Source: Halorarum halophilum (GTDB taxonomy: Archaea > Halobacteriota > Halobacteria > Halobacteriales > Haloferacaceae). Taken from it: a stretch of 64,000 nt of DNA. The stretch covers positions 1-64,000 of the forward strand of contig NZ_CP058530.1 of assembly GCF_013401515.1 (NCBI RefSeq). Reading direction: 5' to 3'. A model generated the notes under the pieces. That model searched no databases. It was not told where the DNA came from and was given only the letters and a program-made list of their open reading frames with translations. The stretch's first letter is position 1; the number at the start of each line of letters is the position of its first letter. Shown here piece after piece: positions 33,367 to 41,548 of the stretch. Both the position numbers and the translations under genes were made by a program.

Positions 33367-33374
33367 CTTTTTGA
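33367..33374 (+). promoter_or_regulatory. TATA-like box of the amidase gene
   Basis: CTTTTTGA ends 24 bases before GTG 33398, the distance expected for a leaderless start, and so supports that start over the in-frame ATG at 33317. Confidence 0.5.
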
Positions 33375-33397
33375 GCCGTTCCCACGGCCTTGAGTGT

Positions 33398-34840
33398 GTG
33401 ACAGAAATCCACACGCTCTCGGCGACCCGTCTCGCACGCGAGATCCGCAACGGCGACCGCTCGCCGGTCGCCGTGGTCGACGCCGTGCTCGACCGTATCG
33501 ACGCGCGCAACGACCGGACGAACGCCTTCGTGACCGTCACCGCCGACCGCGCCCGGGAGGACGCCCAGGCGGCCGAGCGCGCCGTCGAGGAGGGTCGATC
33601 GCTCGGCCCGCTCCACGGCGTCCCGGTGGCGGTGAAGGACCTGGACGACGTCGCCGGCGTCCGGACGACGTTCGGCTCCCGCCTGTTCGAGAACAACGTC
33701 GCCGACGAGGACGACGAGTTCGTGCGGCGGCTGGAGGCGGCCGGCGCGATCGTCGTCGGCAAGACCAACACGCCCGAGTTCGGCCTCGGCTGTACCACGG
33801 ACAACCTCGTGCTCGGGCCGACCGGCACCCCGTTCGACCCGTCGAAGGTCGCCGGCGGCTCCTCGGGCGGCGCGGGCGCGGCGCTGGCAGACCAGCTGGT
33901 CCCCATCGCCCAGGGCTCGGATACCGGCGGCTCGATCCGCACGCCCGCCTCCTGCTGTGGCGTGTTCGGCATCAAGCCCTCGTTCGGGCGCGTCCCGCGG
34001 GTAAACCGGCCCGACGCCTTCGCCGACCACACGCCGTTCTCCCACACCGGCCCGATGGCCCGCACGGTCGCCGACGCGGCGGTGATGCTCGACGTGATGG
34101 CCGGCCCGGACCCGGGGGACCCGTTCAGCCTCCCGGACGACGGCACCGACTACGTCGGCGCCACCGAGCGCCCGATCGACGACATGCAAGTGGCGTATAG
34201 CCCCGACCTGGGCATCTACCCGGTCGACCAGGCCGTTCGGGACGTCGTGGACGGGGCCGTGGGGGCGTTCGAGGACGCGGGCGCGACGGTCGAGCGGGTC
34301 GACCCCGACATCGACTGCGAGCGGGAGGACGTCCTCCACGCCTTCTACACGTTCGCCAAGGTGCGCTGGGAGTCGCTGTTCGACAACCTGGAGGAGGTTC
34401 ACGGGCTGGACCCGCGTGGCGCCGACCGCGACCTGCTCCGGCCGGTCACCGTCGAGACCATCCTCGAGAGCGACCCGGTCACGACGCGCGAGTACAAGCG
34501 CGCGGACGTGACCCGGACGACGGTGTACGACGGCGTCGTTGACCTCCTCCGGGAGTACGACCTGCTCGTGACGCCGACGCTCGGCGTCACGCCGTTCCCG
34601 CACGGCGAGCACCCGACGGAGGTGGACGGCGTCGAGGTCGAACCGCTGCGCGGCTGGCTGCTCACCCAGCCGTTCAACTTCTCGGGCCACCCCGTCGGCG
34701 CCGTCCCGGCGGGGCTCGCCGACGACGGGCTCCCCGTGGGAATGCAGGTGGTGGGTCGCCGTCACGCCGACGGGGACGTGCTGGCTGCCAGCGCGGCCGT
34801 CGAACGGGAGCGTCCCTGGGCGGACGCCTACCCCGAGTGA
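33398..34840 (+). CDS. Amidase signature enzyme
   Basis: A 480-residue amidase-signature protein. The Ser-cisSer-Lys triad is visible: K80 in VAVKDLDD, S155/S156 in GGSSGGAGA, and S179 in GSDTGGSIRTPA. Length and the C-terminal region (GHPVGAVPAGLADDGLPVGMQVVGRR) are typical of free-standing amidases rather than GatA. It would hydrolyse an amide such as an aryl- or acyl-amide. The 3' neighbour is a universal stress protein, and the 5' neighbour, divergent, is the acyl-CoA dehydrogenase. GTG 33398 gives the normal N terminus. GatA is unlikely because no GatB/C genes are nearby. Confidence 0.92.
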   Translation: MTEIHTLSATRLAREIRNGDRSPVAVVDAVLDRIDARNDRTNAFVTVTADRAREDAQAAERAVEEGRSLGPLHGVPVAVKDLDDVAGVRTTFGSRLFENNVADEDDEFVRRLEAAGAIVVGKTNTPEFGLGCTTDNLVLGPTGTPFDPSKVAGGSSGGAGAALADQLVPIAQGSDTGGSIRTPASCCGVFGIKPSFGRVPRVNRPDAFADHTPFSHTGPMARTVADAAVMLDVMAGPDPGDPFSLPDDGTDYVGATERPIDDMQVAYSPDLGIYPVDQAVRDVVDGAVGAFEDAGATVERVDPDIDCEREDVLHAFYTFAKVRWESLFDNLEEVHGLDPRGADRDLLRPVTVETILESDPVTTREYKRADVTRTTVYDGVVDLLREYDLLVTPTLGVTPFPHGEHPTEVDGVEVEPLRGWLLTQPFNFSGHPVGAVPAGLADDGLPVGMQVVGRRHADGDVLAASAAVERERPWADAYPE

Positions 34841-34882
34841 GGAATCAGTCGCCGGTTCAGAAGGTGGTCGCGGGTCCCGCCG

Positions 34883-35326
34883 TCAGTCCCGCATCGTGGT
34901 CACGACGGGGCACTCCGCGCTCAGCAGGATCTCCTGGGTGACGCTCCCGAAGATGGCCTTGCCGACGGGGGACCGTCGCCGCCCACCCACCGCGAGGAAC
35001 TCCGGGTCGATGTCGGCCGCCTCCGCGAGGACCTCGTCGGCCGGGTCGCCGACGCGGCCCCGCGGCTCGACGCGGTCGTCGACCCCCCCGAGCGCGTCCT
35101 CGGCCGCGCGGTAGGCGAACCGCGCGGCGCTGTCCTCCTCCTGCGCGATGGTGACGTCGCCGAACCCCGGAAGCTCCTCGATCGATTTGCGGTACTCGTC
35201 GAACTCCTCGGCGGGCGCCACGTGCAGGACGACGAGCGGCTCGTCGTACCGCTCGGCCAGTTCGTAGGACACCGGAAGCACCCGTTCGGATCGCTGGTTC
35301 TCCCCGATCGCGGCCAGTATCGGCAT
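34883..35326 (-). CDS. Universal stress protein (UspA family), second copy
   Basis: A 147-residue UspA-fold protein starting MPILAAIGENQRSERVL, with VVLHVAPAEEF and the C-terminal GGRRRSPVGKAIFGSVTQEIL loop corresponding to the G-x2-G-x9-G-S ATP site (here GGRRRSPVGKAIFGS). The acidic nucleotide-contact Asp in the first strand is replaced (AAIGEN), so ATP binding is less certain than for the 27145 copy. ATG 35326 is chosen because the preceding residues of the open frame are low-complexity. It is convergent with the amidase gene and divergent from FAH copy 3. Confidence 0.85.
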   Translation of the reverse strand: MPILAAIGENQRSERVLPVSYELAERYDEPLVVLHVAPAEEFDEYRKSIEELPGFGDVTIAQEEDSAARFAYRAAEDALGGVDDRVEPRGRVGDPADEVLAEAADIDPEFLAVGGRRRSPVGKAIFGSVTQEILLSAECPVVTTMRD

Positions 35327-35390
35327 GCCCGTCCCATTACCATCCCTCCCTAAGTAGATTGTCCCGGGCGGACCCCCACCCGACGCAAAG

Positions 35391-35397
35391 CTATATG
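35391..35397 (+). promoter_or_regulatory. TATA box of FAH copy 3
   Basis: CTATATG lies about 24 bases before ATG 35418 and 39 before ATG 35433. Transcription near 35421 would exclude 35418 and leave a 12-base leader with GAGGT at 35423-35427 before ATG 35433. Confidence 0.5.
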
Positions 35398-35432
35398 CCG
35401 GCGTGGTCCACCGGTCGATGCGAGGTAAGACA

Positions 35433-36227
35433 ATGCGACGAGTCCGATTCAGGGACCGCGGCGGTTCCGTACGGCGGGGCGAGTGGACAGACGACGGCAT
35501 CGAGTTCGGCGGCGAGGTGTACGACCCGGAGGCGGTCGACGTCCTCCCGCCGGTCGAGCCGTCGAAGATCGTGTGCGTGGCCGCGAACTACGTCGAGCAC
35601 ATCAAGGAGGCGGGCCGGAGCATCCCCGAGGACCTCCCGCCCCGCCCGGGCTTCTTCCTCAAGGGTCCGAACGCGGTGGCCGGCCACGGCGACACCGTGA
35701 AACTGCCGACCCCCGCGGCGACCGAGGAGGAGCTGGCCGGGCGCGAGAAGGGCGACATCGAACTCGGACAGGGTCGGATGGACTACGAGGGCGAGTTCGG
35801 CGTCGTCATCGGCGAGCAGTGCCGCAACGTCCCGGAGGACGACTACATGGACGTGGTCGCGGGCTACACGTGTCTCAACGACGTCTCGAACCGCGACGAC
35901 CAGGACGTCGAGCGGAACTGGGTGCGCGGAAAGGCGTTCGACAACTCCGCGCCCATCGGCCCGGTGCTGGCGACGCCCGACGAGGTGCCGGAGCAACCGC
36001 GGGTGCGGCTCTGGCTGAACGGCGAGAAGCGGCAGGACTCCGACGACGACGAGCTGGTCTTCCCCGTCGGGCGGGCCATCAGCGACGTCTCGACGTTCCT
36101 GACGCTGGAACCCGGCGACATCGTCGCCATGGGGACCACCGTCGGCGTCGGGCCGCTGAGCGACGGCGACCACGTGGAGATCGAGGTGGAGGGCGTGGGA
36201 CGGCTCGAACACGACGTCGAGGCCTGA
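35433..36227 (+). CDS. FAH-family hydrolase/isomerase (copy 3)
   Basis: A 264-residue FAH-fold enzyme closely related to copy 1 at 28126. It has KIVCVAANYVEHI, the metal motif MDYEGEFGVVIGEQCRNV, LNDVSNRDDQ and GDIVAMGTTVGVGPL. An insertion (about 90-115, TPAATEEELAGREKGDIEL) next to the active site is absent from copy 1, suggesting a different substrate pocket. GTPEGVG of copy 1 is GTTVGVG here. ATG 35433 matches the start of copy 1 (MRxVRF). It lies upstream of the thioredoxin-like gene on the same strand but the latter has its own TATA box. Confidence 0.87.
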   Translation: MRRVRFRDRGGSVRRGEWTDDGIEFGGEVYDPEAVDVLPPVEPSKIVCVAANYVEHIKEAGRSIPEDLPPRPGFFLKGPNAVAGHGDTVKLPTPAATEEELAGREKGDIELGQGRMDYEGEFGVVIGEQCRNVPEDDYMDVVAGYTCLNDVSNRDDQDVERNWVRGKAFDNSAPIGPVLATPDEVPEQPRVRLWLNGEKRQDSDDDELVFPVGRAISDVSTFLTLEPGDIVAMGTTVGVGPLSDGDHVEIEVEGVGRLEHDVEA

Positions 36228-36292
36228 GCCCGCCGACCGGGTGACGATCGGATCCGACCTCACCCGTTCGGGCGTGGTGTCGACGTGCGAAC

Positions 36293-36299
36293 TTTTTAT
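36293..36299 (+). promoter_or_regulatory. TATA box of the thioredoxin-fold gene
   Basis: TTTTTAT lies 25-31 bases before ATG 36324 and indicates a leaderless transcript. Confidence 0.6.
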
Positions 36300-36323
36300 C
36301 CATCCGTGCGATAGAGGGCCGCC

Positions 36324-37043
36324 ATGGAAGACGCCGCGGCCAGCGAATCCCTGTTCACGACTGGCGTCCTGACGACGCGAGATGGGGAGGTAACGACGAC
36401 CGAGCGCTTCGAGTCCTCGGTCGAGGACTACGTCGACGAGGTCGCCGGCCGGACTCGCGAGGAGCTGGCCGAGCTCGTCCGGGAGCGGGTCGAACGGGAG
36501 GCGGTCGTCGACCCGTTCGCGGCCCTCGGCGCCGAGGACTCCCGCACCCTCGCGGAGCTGTTCGCGCTCCACGACCACCTGACGGCCGCCGCCGACGGTG
36601 GGGAGCTGGCCGCCGCCGACGCGTTCCTCTCGTCCGGCGACTGGCTGTCGCTGCTCCCGGTGTTGCGGCTGTTCCGTCCCGTCGAGACGCCGACCGACGG
36701 CGTCCCGGAGTCGTTCGTCCCGGTCCCGGCGACGCACGTCCCCCACCTTACGCGGATCTACTCGCCGGCGGTCGTGTACGTCTGGCTCGACGACTGCTCG
36801 CCCTGCGAAACCGTCAAGGACGACCTCGAGTCGATCTTCGCGGACCCGCAGGAGGTGATGCCGTTCGCGGTGTACGGTCCCGACCACCAGGAGTTCCTCG
36901 CCGAAGAGTACCAGGTGACCGCCGGACCGGCGCTGCTGTTCGTGCTCGACGGGACCGTCGACTCGCGGATCTACGGCGCCCAGGGGAGGCGGGGAATCGA
37001 GGCGGAACTGGCGACGCTCCGCGAACTGGCCGCAGGCGACTGA
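36324..37043 (+). CDS. Thioredoxin-fold protein with helical N-terminal domain
   Basis: A 239-residue acidic cytoplasmic protein. Residues 1-125 are mostly helical and not recognised (VEDYVDEVAGRTREELAELV). The C-terminal 100 residues form a thioredoxin fold with VVYVWLDDCSPCETVKDDL, whose CxxC is C-S-P-C, and AGPALLFVLDGTVDSRIYG with the cis-Pro region. It could act as a disulfide or peroxide redox partner or simply as a thiol chaperone. Haloarchaeal homologues of this two-part type are common but lack a defined role. It precedes the ABC transporter operon by 180 bases. Confidence 0.8.
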   Translation: MEDAAASESLFTTGVLTTRDGEVTTTERFESSVEDYVDEVAGRTREELAELVRERVEREAVVDPFAALGAEDSRTLAELFALHDHLTAAADGGELAAADAFLSSGDWLSLLPVLRLFRPVETPTDGVPESFVPVPATHVPHLTRIYSPAVVYVWLDDCSPCETVKDDLESIFADPQEVMPFAVYGPDHQEFLAEEYQVTAGPALLFVLDGTVDSRIYGAQGRRGIEAELATLRELAAGD

Positions 37044-37223
37044 CGCGACCGCCCCGAACCCACCGCCTCGGCCGGGTTCGGGGGGTCGGCCATCGAAACT
37101 CTTAATATGGCGGCTGGGTTGAGAACTGTTGACATACGACTCTATGATATCAGGAGCCGAGTGTGGCTGTCGTCACGCCAGTAGGCACGAAACAAACGGC
37201 GTCGAGGGCCACGTGGAAACCAC

Positions 37224-38129
37224 ATGAGTGTCGTGAGCAAACTGCAAGGATTCGGCGGCGGCGACCTCGGAACCATGGTCAGGCGGACCCTGCGGAACCT
37301 GCTCCGTGAGCGGATCACCAAGTTCGCGTTCGTCTGCCTGCTGTTCATCCTCCTGATCGGACTCATGGGGCCGGAGATCGCGCCATACGACTACGCCGAG
37401 CAACAGCGGACCGCGGACGGCCAGCTGAACCGGTACGCCCAGCCGTCGCTCGAGCACCCGCTGGGGACGAACGACCGCGGCGAGGACGTGCTCTCGCGGC
37501 TGCTGGTCGGGGCACGGGCGACGCTCATCACCGGGCTGCTCGCGGGGAGCCTGATGCTCGTGCTCGGCCTGTTCGTCGGCGTGACCGCCGGCTACGTCGG
37601 CGGACGGACGGAGAGCCTGCTGATGCGCTTCGTCGACTTCATCTACGGCATCCCGTTCATCCCCTTCGCCATCGTGCTCATCACGTTCTTCGGGGCGGGC
37701 TTCTACACCACCATCGCCATCATCGGGCTGGTGCTGTGGCGGTTCATCGCGCGGGTGATACGCTCGCAGGTGCTCCAGATCAAACAGCGCCCGTACATCA
37801 TGGCGGCGAAGGCCTCGGGGGCCAGCACGCCCTGGATCATCCGCAAGCACATCCTGCCGAACATCGCCAACATGGCCGCGCTGTTCTTCGCCATGGGCGT
37901 CGGGCTGGCCATCCTCGAACAGGCCGGCCTCTCGTTCATCGGCGTCACCGACCCGTTCACGCCGACCTGGGGGATCATGATCCGCAACGCCCACCAGTCG
38001 GGTCGGGTCGCCGAGGCGTGGTGGTGGTCGTTCCCGCCGGGAATCATGATCTCGCTGACGGTGCTCTCGCTGTACCTCCTCGGACGGGGGTACGAGGGCG
38101 CGGGCGGCGAGGACGAGGTGGTCGTGTAA
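37224..38129 (+). CDS. Peptide/nickel-type ABC transporter permease (DppC-like)
   Basis: A 301-residue inner-membrane permease. The N-terminal OppC-type segment (TKFAFVCLLFILLIGLMGPEIAPYDY) is followed by HPLGTNDRGEDVLSRLLVGARATL, about five further membrane segments, and the EAA loop AAKASGASTPWIIRKHILPN that contacts the ATPase. The product pairs with the DppB-like permease at 40384. The gene opens the five-gene transporter operon; it is followed by the ATPase gene after 1 base. A box CTTAATATGG near 37101-37110 suggests a leader of about 100 bases. Gene order C-D-F-x-B-A is unusual; most such operons begin with the binding protein and B. Confidence 0.9.
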   Translation: MSVVSKLQGFGGGDLGTMVRRTLRNLLRERITKFAFVCLLFILLIGLMGPEIAPYDYAEQQRTADGQLNRYAQPSLEHPLGTNDRGEDVLSRLLVGARATLITGLLAGSLMLVLGLFVGVTAGYVGGRTESLLMRFVDFIYGIPFIPFAIVLITFFGAGFYTTIAIIGLVLWRFIARVIRSQVLQIKQRPYIMAAKASGASTPWIIRKHILPNIANMAALFFAMGVGLAILEQAGLSFIGVTDPFTPTWGIMIRNAHQSGRVAEAWWWSFPPGIMISLTVLSLYLLGRGYEGAGGEDEVVV

Positions 38130-38130
38130 C

Positions 38131-39174
38131 ATGTCCGAGCCAATACTGGAGTTCGACGACGTCGACATCGAGTACAGCACCCGCGGGGACAACGCGGTCC
38201 ACGCGGTCAACGACGCATCGTTCGCCATCGAGGAGCACGACTACTTCGGGCTCGTCGGCGAGAGCGGCTGCGGCAAGAGCACCATCGCCGACGCCATCGT
38301 CGGCGGCCTCGACGAGAACGGCGAGGTCACGTCGGGCGCGATCCGGTTCAAGGGGAAGGAGATCCAGGACTACTCCGAGAAACAGTTCAACAAGGAGATC
38401 CGCTGGAAGGAGATCTCGGTCATCCCCCAGTCCTCGATGAACAGCCTCGACCCGGTGATGAAACTGAGCCAGCAGGCCGTCGAGATGGCGAAGTACCACA
38501 CCGACCTCTCGAAGGCCGAGGCGGTAGACCGTCTCCGGGACCTGTTCGACGTCGTCGGGCTCTCGGAGTCGCGCATCCACGACTACCCGCACCAGTTCTC
38601 CGGCGGGATGCAACAGCGGGCGATCATCGCGTTCTCGCTGTTCCTCCGCCCCAGCCTCATCATCGCGGACGAGCCGACGACGGCGCTGGACGTCATCATG
38701 CAGGACCAGATCCTCGACCACATCAACGAGCTGAAGGACGACTGGAACATCAGCATGCTGATGATCACCCACGACATCTCCGTCGTCTTCGAGAACTGCG
38801 ACTCGATGGCGGTGATGCACGGCGGGCAGGTCGCGGAGGCGGGCAGCACCGTGGACGTGTTCGACCGGCCGCGACACCCGTACGCCATCCTGCTCCAGAA
38901 CGCGTTCCCGGACGTCCGGTACCCCGACCGCGAACTGGCCGTCATCGAGGGTCACCCGCCACAGCTTCGGGAGAAACCGGACTTCTGCACGTTCGCGGAC
39001 CGCTGCCCGTGGTCCACCGACGAGTGTTACGACGGCGCTCCCGACCCGCAGCCGATCGAGGGCGACGAGTCCCACATGGCGTGGTGCGTCCGGGCCCACG
39101 AGATGGAGGAGCTGGCCGCCGAGCACCTCGAGAAACCGCCCGAGGCATCGAGCATCCTGGAGGGGAGCCGATGA
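38131..39174 (+). CDS. ABC transporter ATP-binding protein (DppD/OppD-like)
   Basis: A 347-residue ATPase. Walker A is GESGCGKST (about 45-53), the signature is FSGGMQQRAI and Walker B is SLIIADEPTTALD, with the switch histidine in ITHDIS. The C-terminal oligopeptide-transporter domain contains CTFADRCPWSTDEC, the cysteine-rich loop of the family. It energises uptake together with the OppF-like ATPase. The stop codon TGA overlaps the start of the next gene (ATGA, 39171-39174). Confidence 0.93.
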   Translation: MSEPILEFDDVDIEYSTRGDNAVHAVNDASFAIEEHDYFGLVGESGCGKSTIADAIVGGLDENGEVTSGAIRFKGKEIQDYSEKQFNKEIRWKEISVIPQSSMNSLDPVMKLSQQAVEMAKYHTDLSKAEAVDRLRDLFDVVGLSESRIHDYPHQFSGGMQQRAIIAFSLFLRPSLIIADEPTTALDVIMQDQILDHINELKDDWNISMLMITHDISVVFENCDSMAVMHGGQVAEAGSTVDVFDRPRHPYAILLQNAFPDVRYPDRELAVIEGHPPQLREKPDFCTFADRCPWSTDECYDGAPDPQPIEGDESHMAWCVRAHEMEELAAEHLEKPPEASSILEGSR

Positions 39175-40247
39175 GCGGCGACGCGCCGGTCCTCGAACTC
39201 CGGGGGCTGGAGAAGTACTTCGACACCTCGACGGGGCTGTTCGACACGGTCAAGAACCGCATCGCCGGCCGGGAGCCCGCGTACGTCCAGGCCGTCGACG
39301 GCGTGAACATGGAGCTCCGGGAGAACCAGGTCCAGGGCGTCATCGGCGAGAGCGGCTGCGGGAAGACCACGCTGCTGCGGACGCTCATCGGGCTGTACGA
39401 GCCCACCGGCGGGGAGCTGCTCTTCCACGGCCAGCCGACCTCGGAGTTCACCAAGGAGGAGTGGAAGGAGTTCCGCCGCCAGGTCGGGCTCGTCTTCCAG
39501 GACCCGTTCAACTCGCTGGACCCGAAGTTCAGCGTCCGACGCACGCTGGCGGAGCCGCTCGAGATCCACGGCATGGACTACGACCTCGAGCGCATCGAGG
39601 AGATGCTGGAGTCCGTGGGGCTGTCCCCGGCGGACAAGTACCTGGGGCGGTTCCCGAACCAGCTCTCCGGCGGCGAGAAACAGCGCGTCGCCATCGCGCG
39701 CGGGCTCATCACCGAGCCCGACGTCATCCTGGCCGACGAGCCGGCGTCGATGCTGGACGTCTCCACCCAGGCGGAGATCCTGAACCTCCTGAACCGGCTC
39801 ACCGACGAGTTCGGCGTCTCGATGGTGTACATCTCCCACGACCTCTCGACGGTCTCGTACATCTGCGACGAGATCAACGTCATGTACCTCGGCCGGGTCG
39901 TGGAGAAGTCGCCGACGAGGCGGCTGCTCGCGGAGCCCAAACACCCCTACACGCAGGCGCTCATCCAGTCCATCCCGATCCCGGACCCGCACTACGAGCG
40001 CGAACGGGCGACGATCGGCGGCGAACCGGGCGACCCCATCAACATGCCGAAGGGGTGCCGGTTCAAGAACCGGTGTCCGGAGCGGATGGAGGTGTGCGAC
40101 CACACGCCCTACGACGTCCCGCCGGACGGCGAGGACGACCGCACGGTGGCGTGTCACCTCTACTACGACCACCCGACCGGGGAGTCGGCGAAGCAGGAGG
40201 ACTCCGCGCAACCGGAGGAACTCGCAGAACTGGAGGAAACACGATGA
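39171..40247 (+). CDS. ABC transporter ATP-binding protein (DppF/OppF-like)
   Basis: A 358-residue ATPase. Walker A is GESGCGKTT, Walker B VILADEPASMLDVS, signature LSGGEKQRVAIARGL, and switch ISHDLS. The C-terminal domain has CRFKNRCPERMEVCDHTP. The last 20 residues are Glu/Gln-rich (GESAKQEDSAQPEELAELEE). The ATG is fixed by the 4-base overlap with the OppD-like gene. Its TGA (40245-40247) overlaps the ATG of a 47-residue ORF. With the OppD-like partner it forms the usual asymmetric ATPase pair. Confidence 0.93.
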   Translation: MSGDAPVLELRGLEKYFDTSTGLFDTVKNRIAGREPAYVQAVDGVNMELRENQVQGVIGESGCGKTTLLRTLIGLYEPTGGELLFHGQPTSEFTKEEWKEFRRQVGLVFQDPFNSLDPKFSVRRTLAEPLEIHGMDYDLERIEEMLESVGLSPADKYLGRFPNQLSGGEKQRVAIARGLITEPDVILADEPASMLDVSTQAEILNLLNRLTDEFGVSMVYISHDLSTVSYICDEINVMYLGRVVEKSPTRRLLAEPKHPYTQALIQSIPIPDPHYERERATIGGEPGDPINMPKGCRFKNRCPERMEVCDHTPYDVPPDGEDDRTVACHLYYDHPTGESAKQEDSAQPEELAELEETR

Positions 40248-40387
40248 ACTCGACACCGAACGACGATCGACCGACCGACCACGGGCGGGCCTCGGCCGTA
40301 CGCGAACCCGATGCGAGCGACCCGCGACCACCCGCAGACGACCGCCCGCAGTCACCGACTCCGGCGACGGGAGGTGAGCGCGCGTGA
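40244..40387 (+). CDS. 47-residue hydrophilic ORF coupled between ATPase and permease genes
   Basis: A 47-residue, Asp/Pro/Arg-rich, probably disordered peptide (MNSTPNDDRPTDHGRASAVR at the start, ending TPATGGERA). Its ATG overlaps the OppF-like stop (ATGA at 40244-40247) and its TGA overlaps the GTG of the permease (GTGA at 40384-40387), so ribosomes can pass from gene to gene. It has no Cys, no membrane segment and no known domain. It may be a real small subunit, or a spacer ORF that keeps translation running into the permease gene. Both couplings are exact, which argues against chance. Confidence 0.5.
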   Translation: MNSTPNDDRPTDHGRASAVREPDASDPRPPADDRPQSPTPATGGERA

Positions 40388-41385
40388 GCCGCCTCCGCTA
40401 CTTCGCCCGGCGGACGGCGATCACGGCGGTGCTCATCTTCATGGTGGCGTCGGCGCTGTTCGTGTTCTTCCGGCTGATGCCGGGGGACTACTCGGCGCTC
40501 CTCATCCAGCAGGGGATGACACCCGATCAGGCCGCCAAGCTCGAAGCGAAGTGGGGGCTGAACGCGCCGCTTCACGAGCAGTACTTCAAGTACGTGGTCA
40601 ACCTGCTCACCGCGGACGCCGGTCAGTCGTTCCGACACGGGTCGCCCGTCTGGGAGCTCGTCCGGCCCCGTATCATCAACTCGGCCATCCTGGTGTTCCC
40701 GGCGATCACGGCGACGTACATCATCGGGAGCGTCATCGGCACGATCATCGGCCGGTACCGCGGCGGCTTCCTCGAGAAGTCGAGCATCATCACCGTCTCG
40801 ATGTTCCACTCGATCCCCGACTTCTTCCTGGGCATCCTGCTGATCGCCGCGTTCTCCTCGACGCTCGGCATCTTCCCCACGTCGGGGATGCTCTCGACGC
40901 AGACCTCGATCATGATCCAGGACCAGCCGTTCTGGCACCGGTTCCTCCTGAAGGAGTTCTGGATGCACTACGCGCTCCCGTTCGCGACCATCACGCTGTA
41001 CTTCATGCAGTACCCGGCGCTCATCATGCGCAACAGCGTCGTGGAGGTGAGCGACCAGGAGTTCCTCCACTACCACCGCCTGAAGGGGCTCCCGCGCGGG
41101 AAGCTGCTCCGGAAGCTCATGCGGCACGCGTCCCTGCCGGTCATAACGCTGTACCCGATCTCGCTGGCGACGTCCATCAGCGGGCTCGTCCTCATCGAGA
41201 TCGTGTTCAACTGGCCCGGCATCGGGCGGCTCCTCGTGGACTCCGTGCTGGCCCGGGACTTCCCGGTCATCCAGTTCGTCTTCCTCGTCGCGGCCGTCTG
41301 GGTCATCCTGGGGAACTTCGTCGTGGACCTGCTCTACGGCGTCATCGACCCCCGGGTGTCAGTCGCGGGCGACGGGAACGAGTAG
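40384..41385 (+). CDS. Peptide/nickel-type ABC transporter permease (DppB-like)
   Basis: A 333-residue permease with an N-terminal membrane helix (YFARRTAITAVLIFMVASALFVFFRL), the LMPGDYSALL motif typical of DppB, five more membrane segments and the loop YHRLKGLPRGKLLRKLMRHASLPV (EAA loop). LVLIEIVFNWPGIGRLLVDSVLARDFPVIQ is a highly typical DppB block. GTG 40384 is set by the overlap with the small ORF. It forms the translocation pore with the DppC-like protein. Confidence 0.92.
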   Translation: MSRLRYFARRTAITAVLIFMVASALFVFFRLMPGDYSALLIQQGMTPDQAAKLEAKWGLNAPLHEQYFKYVVNLLTADAGQSFRHGSPVWELVRPRIINSAILVFPAITATYIIGSVIGTIIGRYRGGFLEKSSIITVSMFHSIPDFFLGILLIAAFSSTLGIFPTSGMLSTQTSIMIQDQPFWHRFLLKEFWMHYALPFATITLYFMQYPALIMRNSVVEVSDQEFLHYHRLKGLPRGKLLRKLMRHASLPVITLYPISLATSISGLVLIEIVFNWPGIGRLLVDSVLARDFPVIQFVFLVAAVWVILGNFVVDLLYGVIDPRVSVAGDGNE

Positions 41386-41548
41386 TCCCGCGGCCGCCCC
41401 TTCGACCGGGTTCGTCGTCCGTGCGGATCGGCGAGATGGAAGTCGGCCCGGAAATCGCCGGCATCCGTCGGAATCCAGTCGGCGTTCTCCCGTCCGACAG
41501 GGCCGGAATCACCGAAAACCTTTTGCTTGCATATGGGAACATTGAGAC

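Noticed and set aside
33398-34840. Amidase as GatA subunit of tRNA-dependent amidotransferase
   Set aside because: GatB and GatC partners are absent nearby and the surrounding genes are catabolic; a free-standing amidase is simpler.
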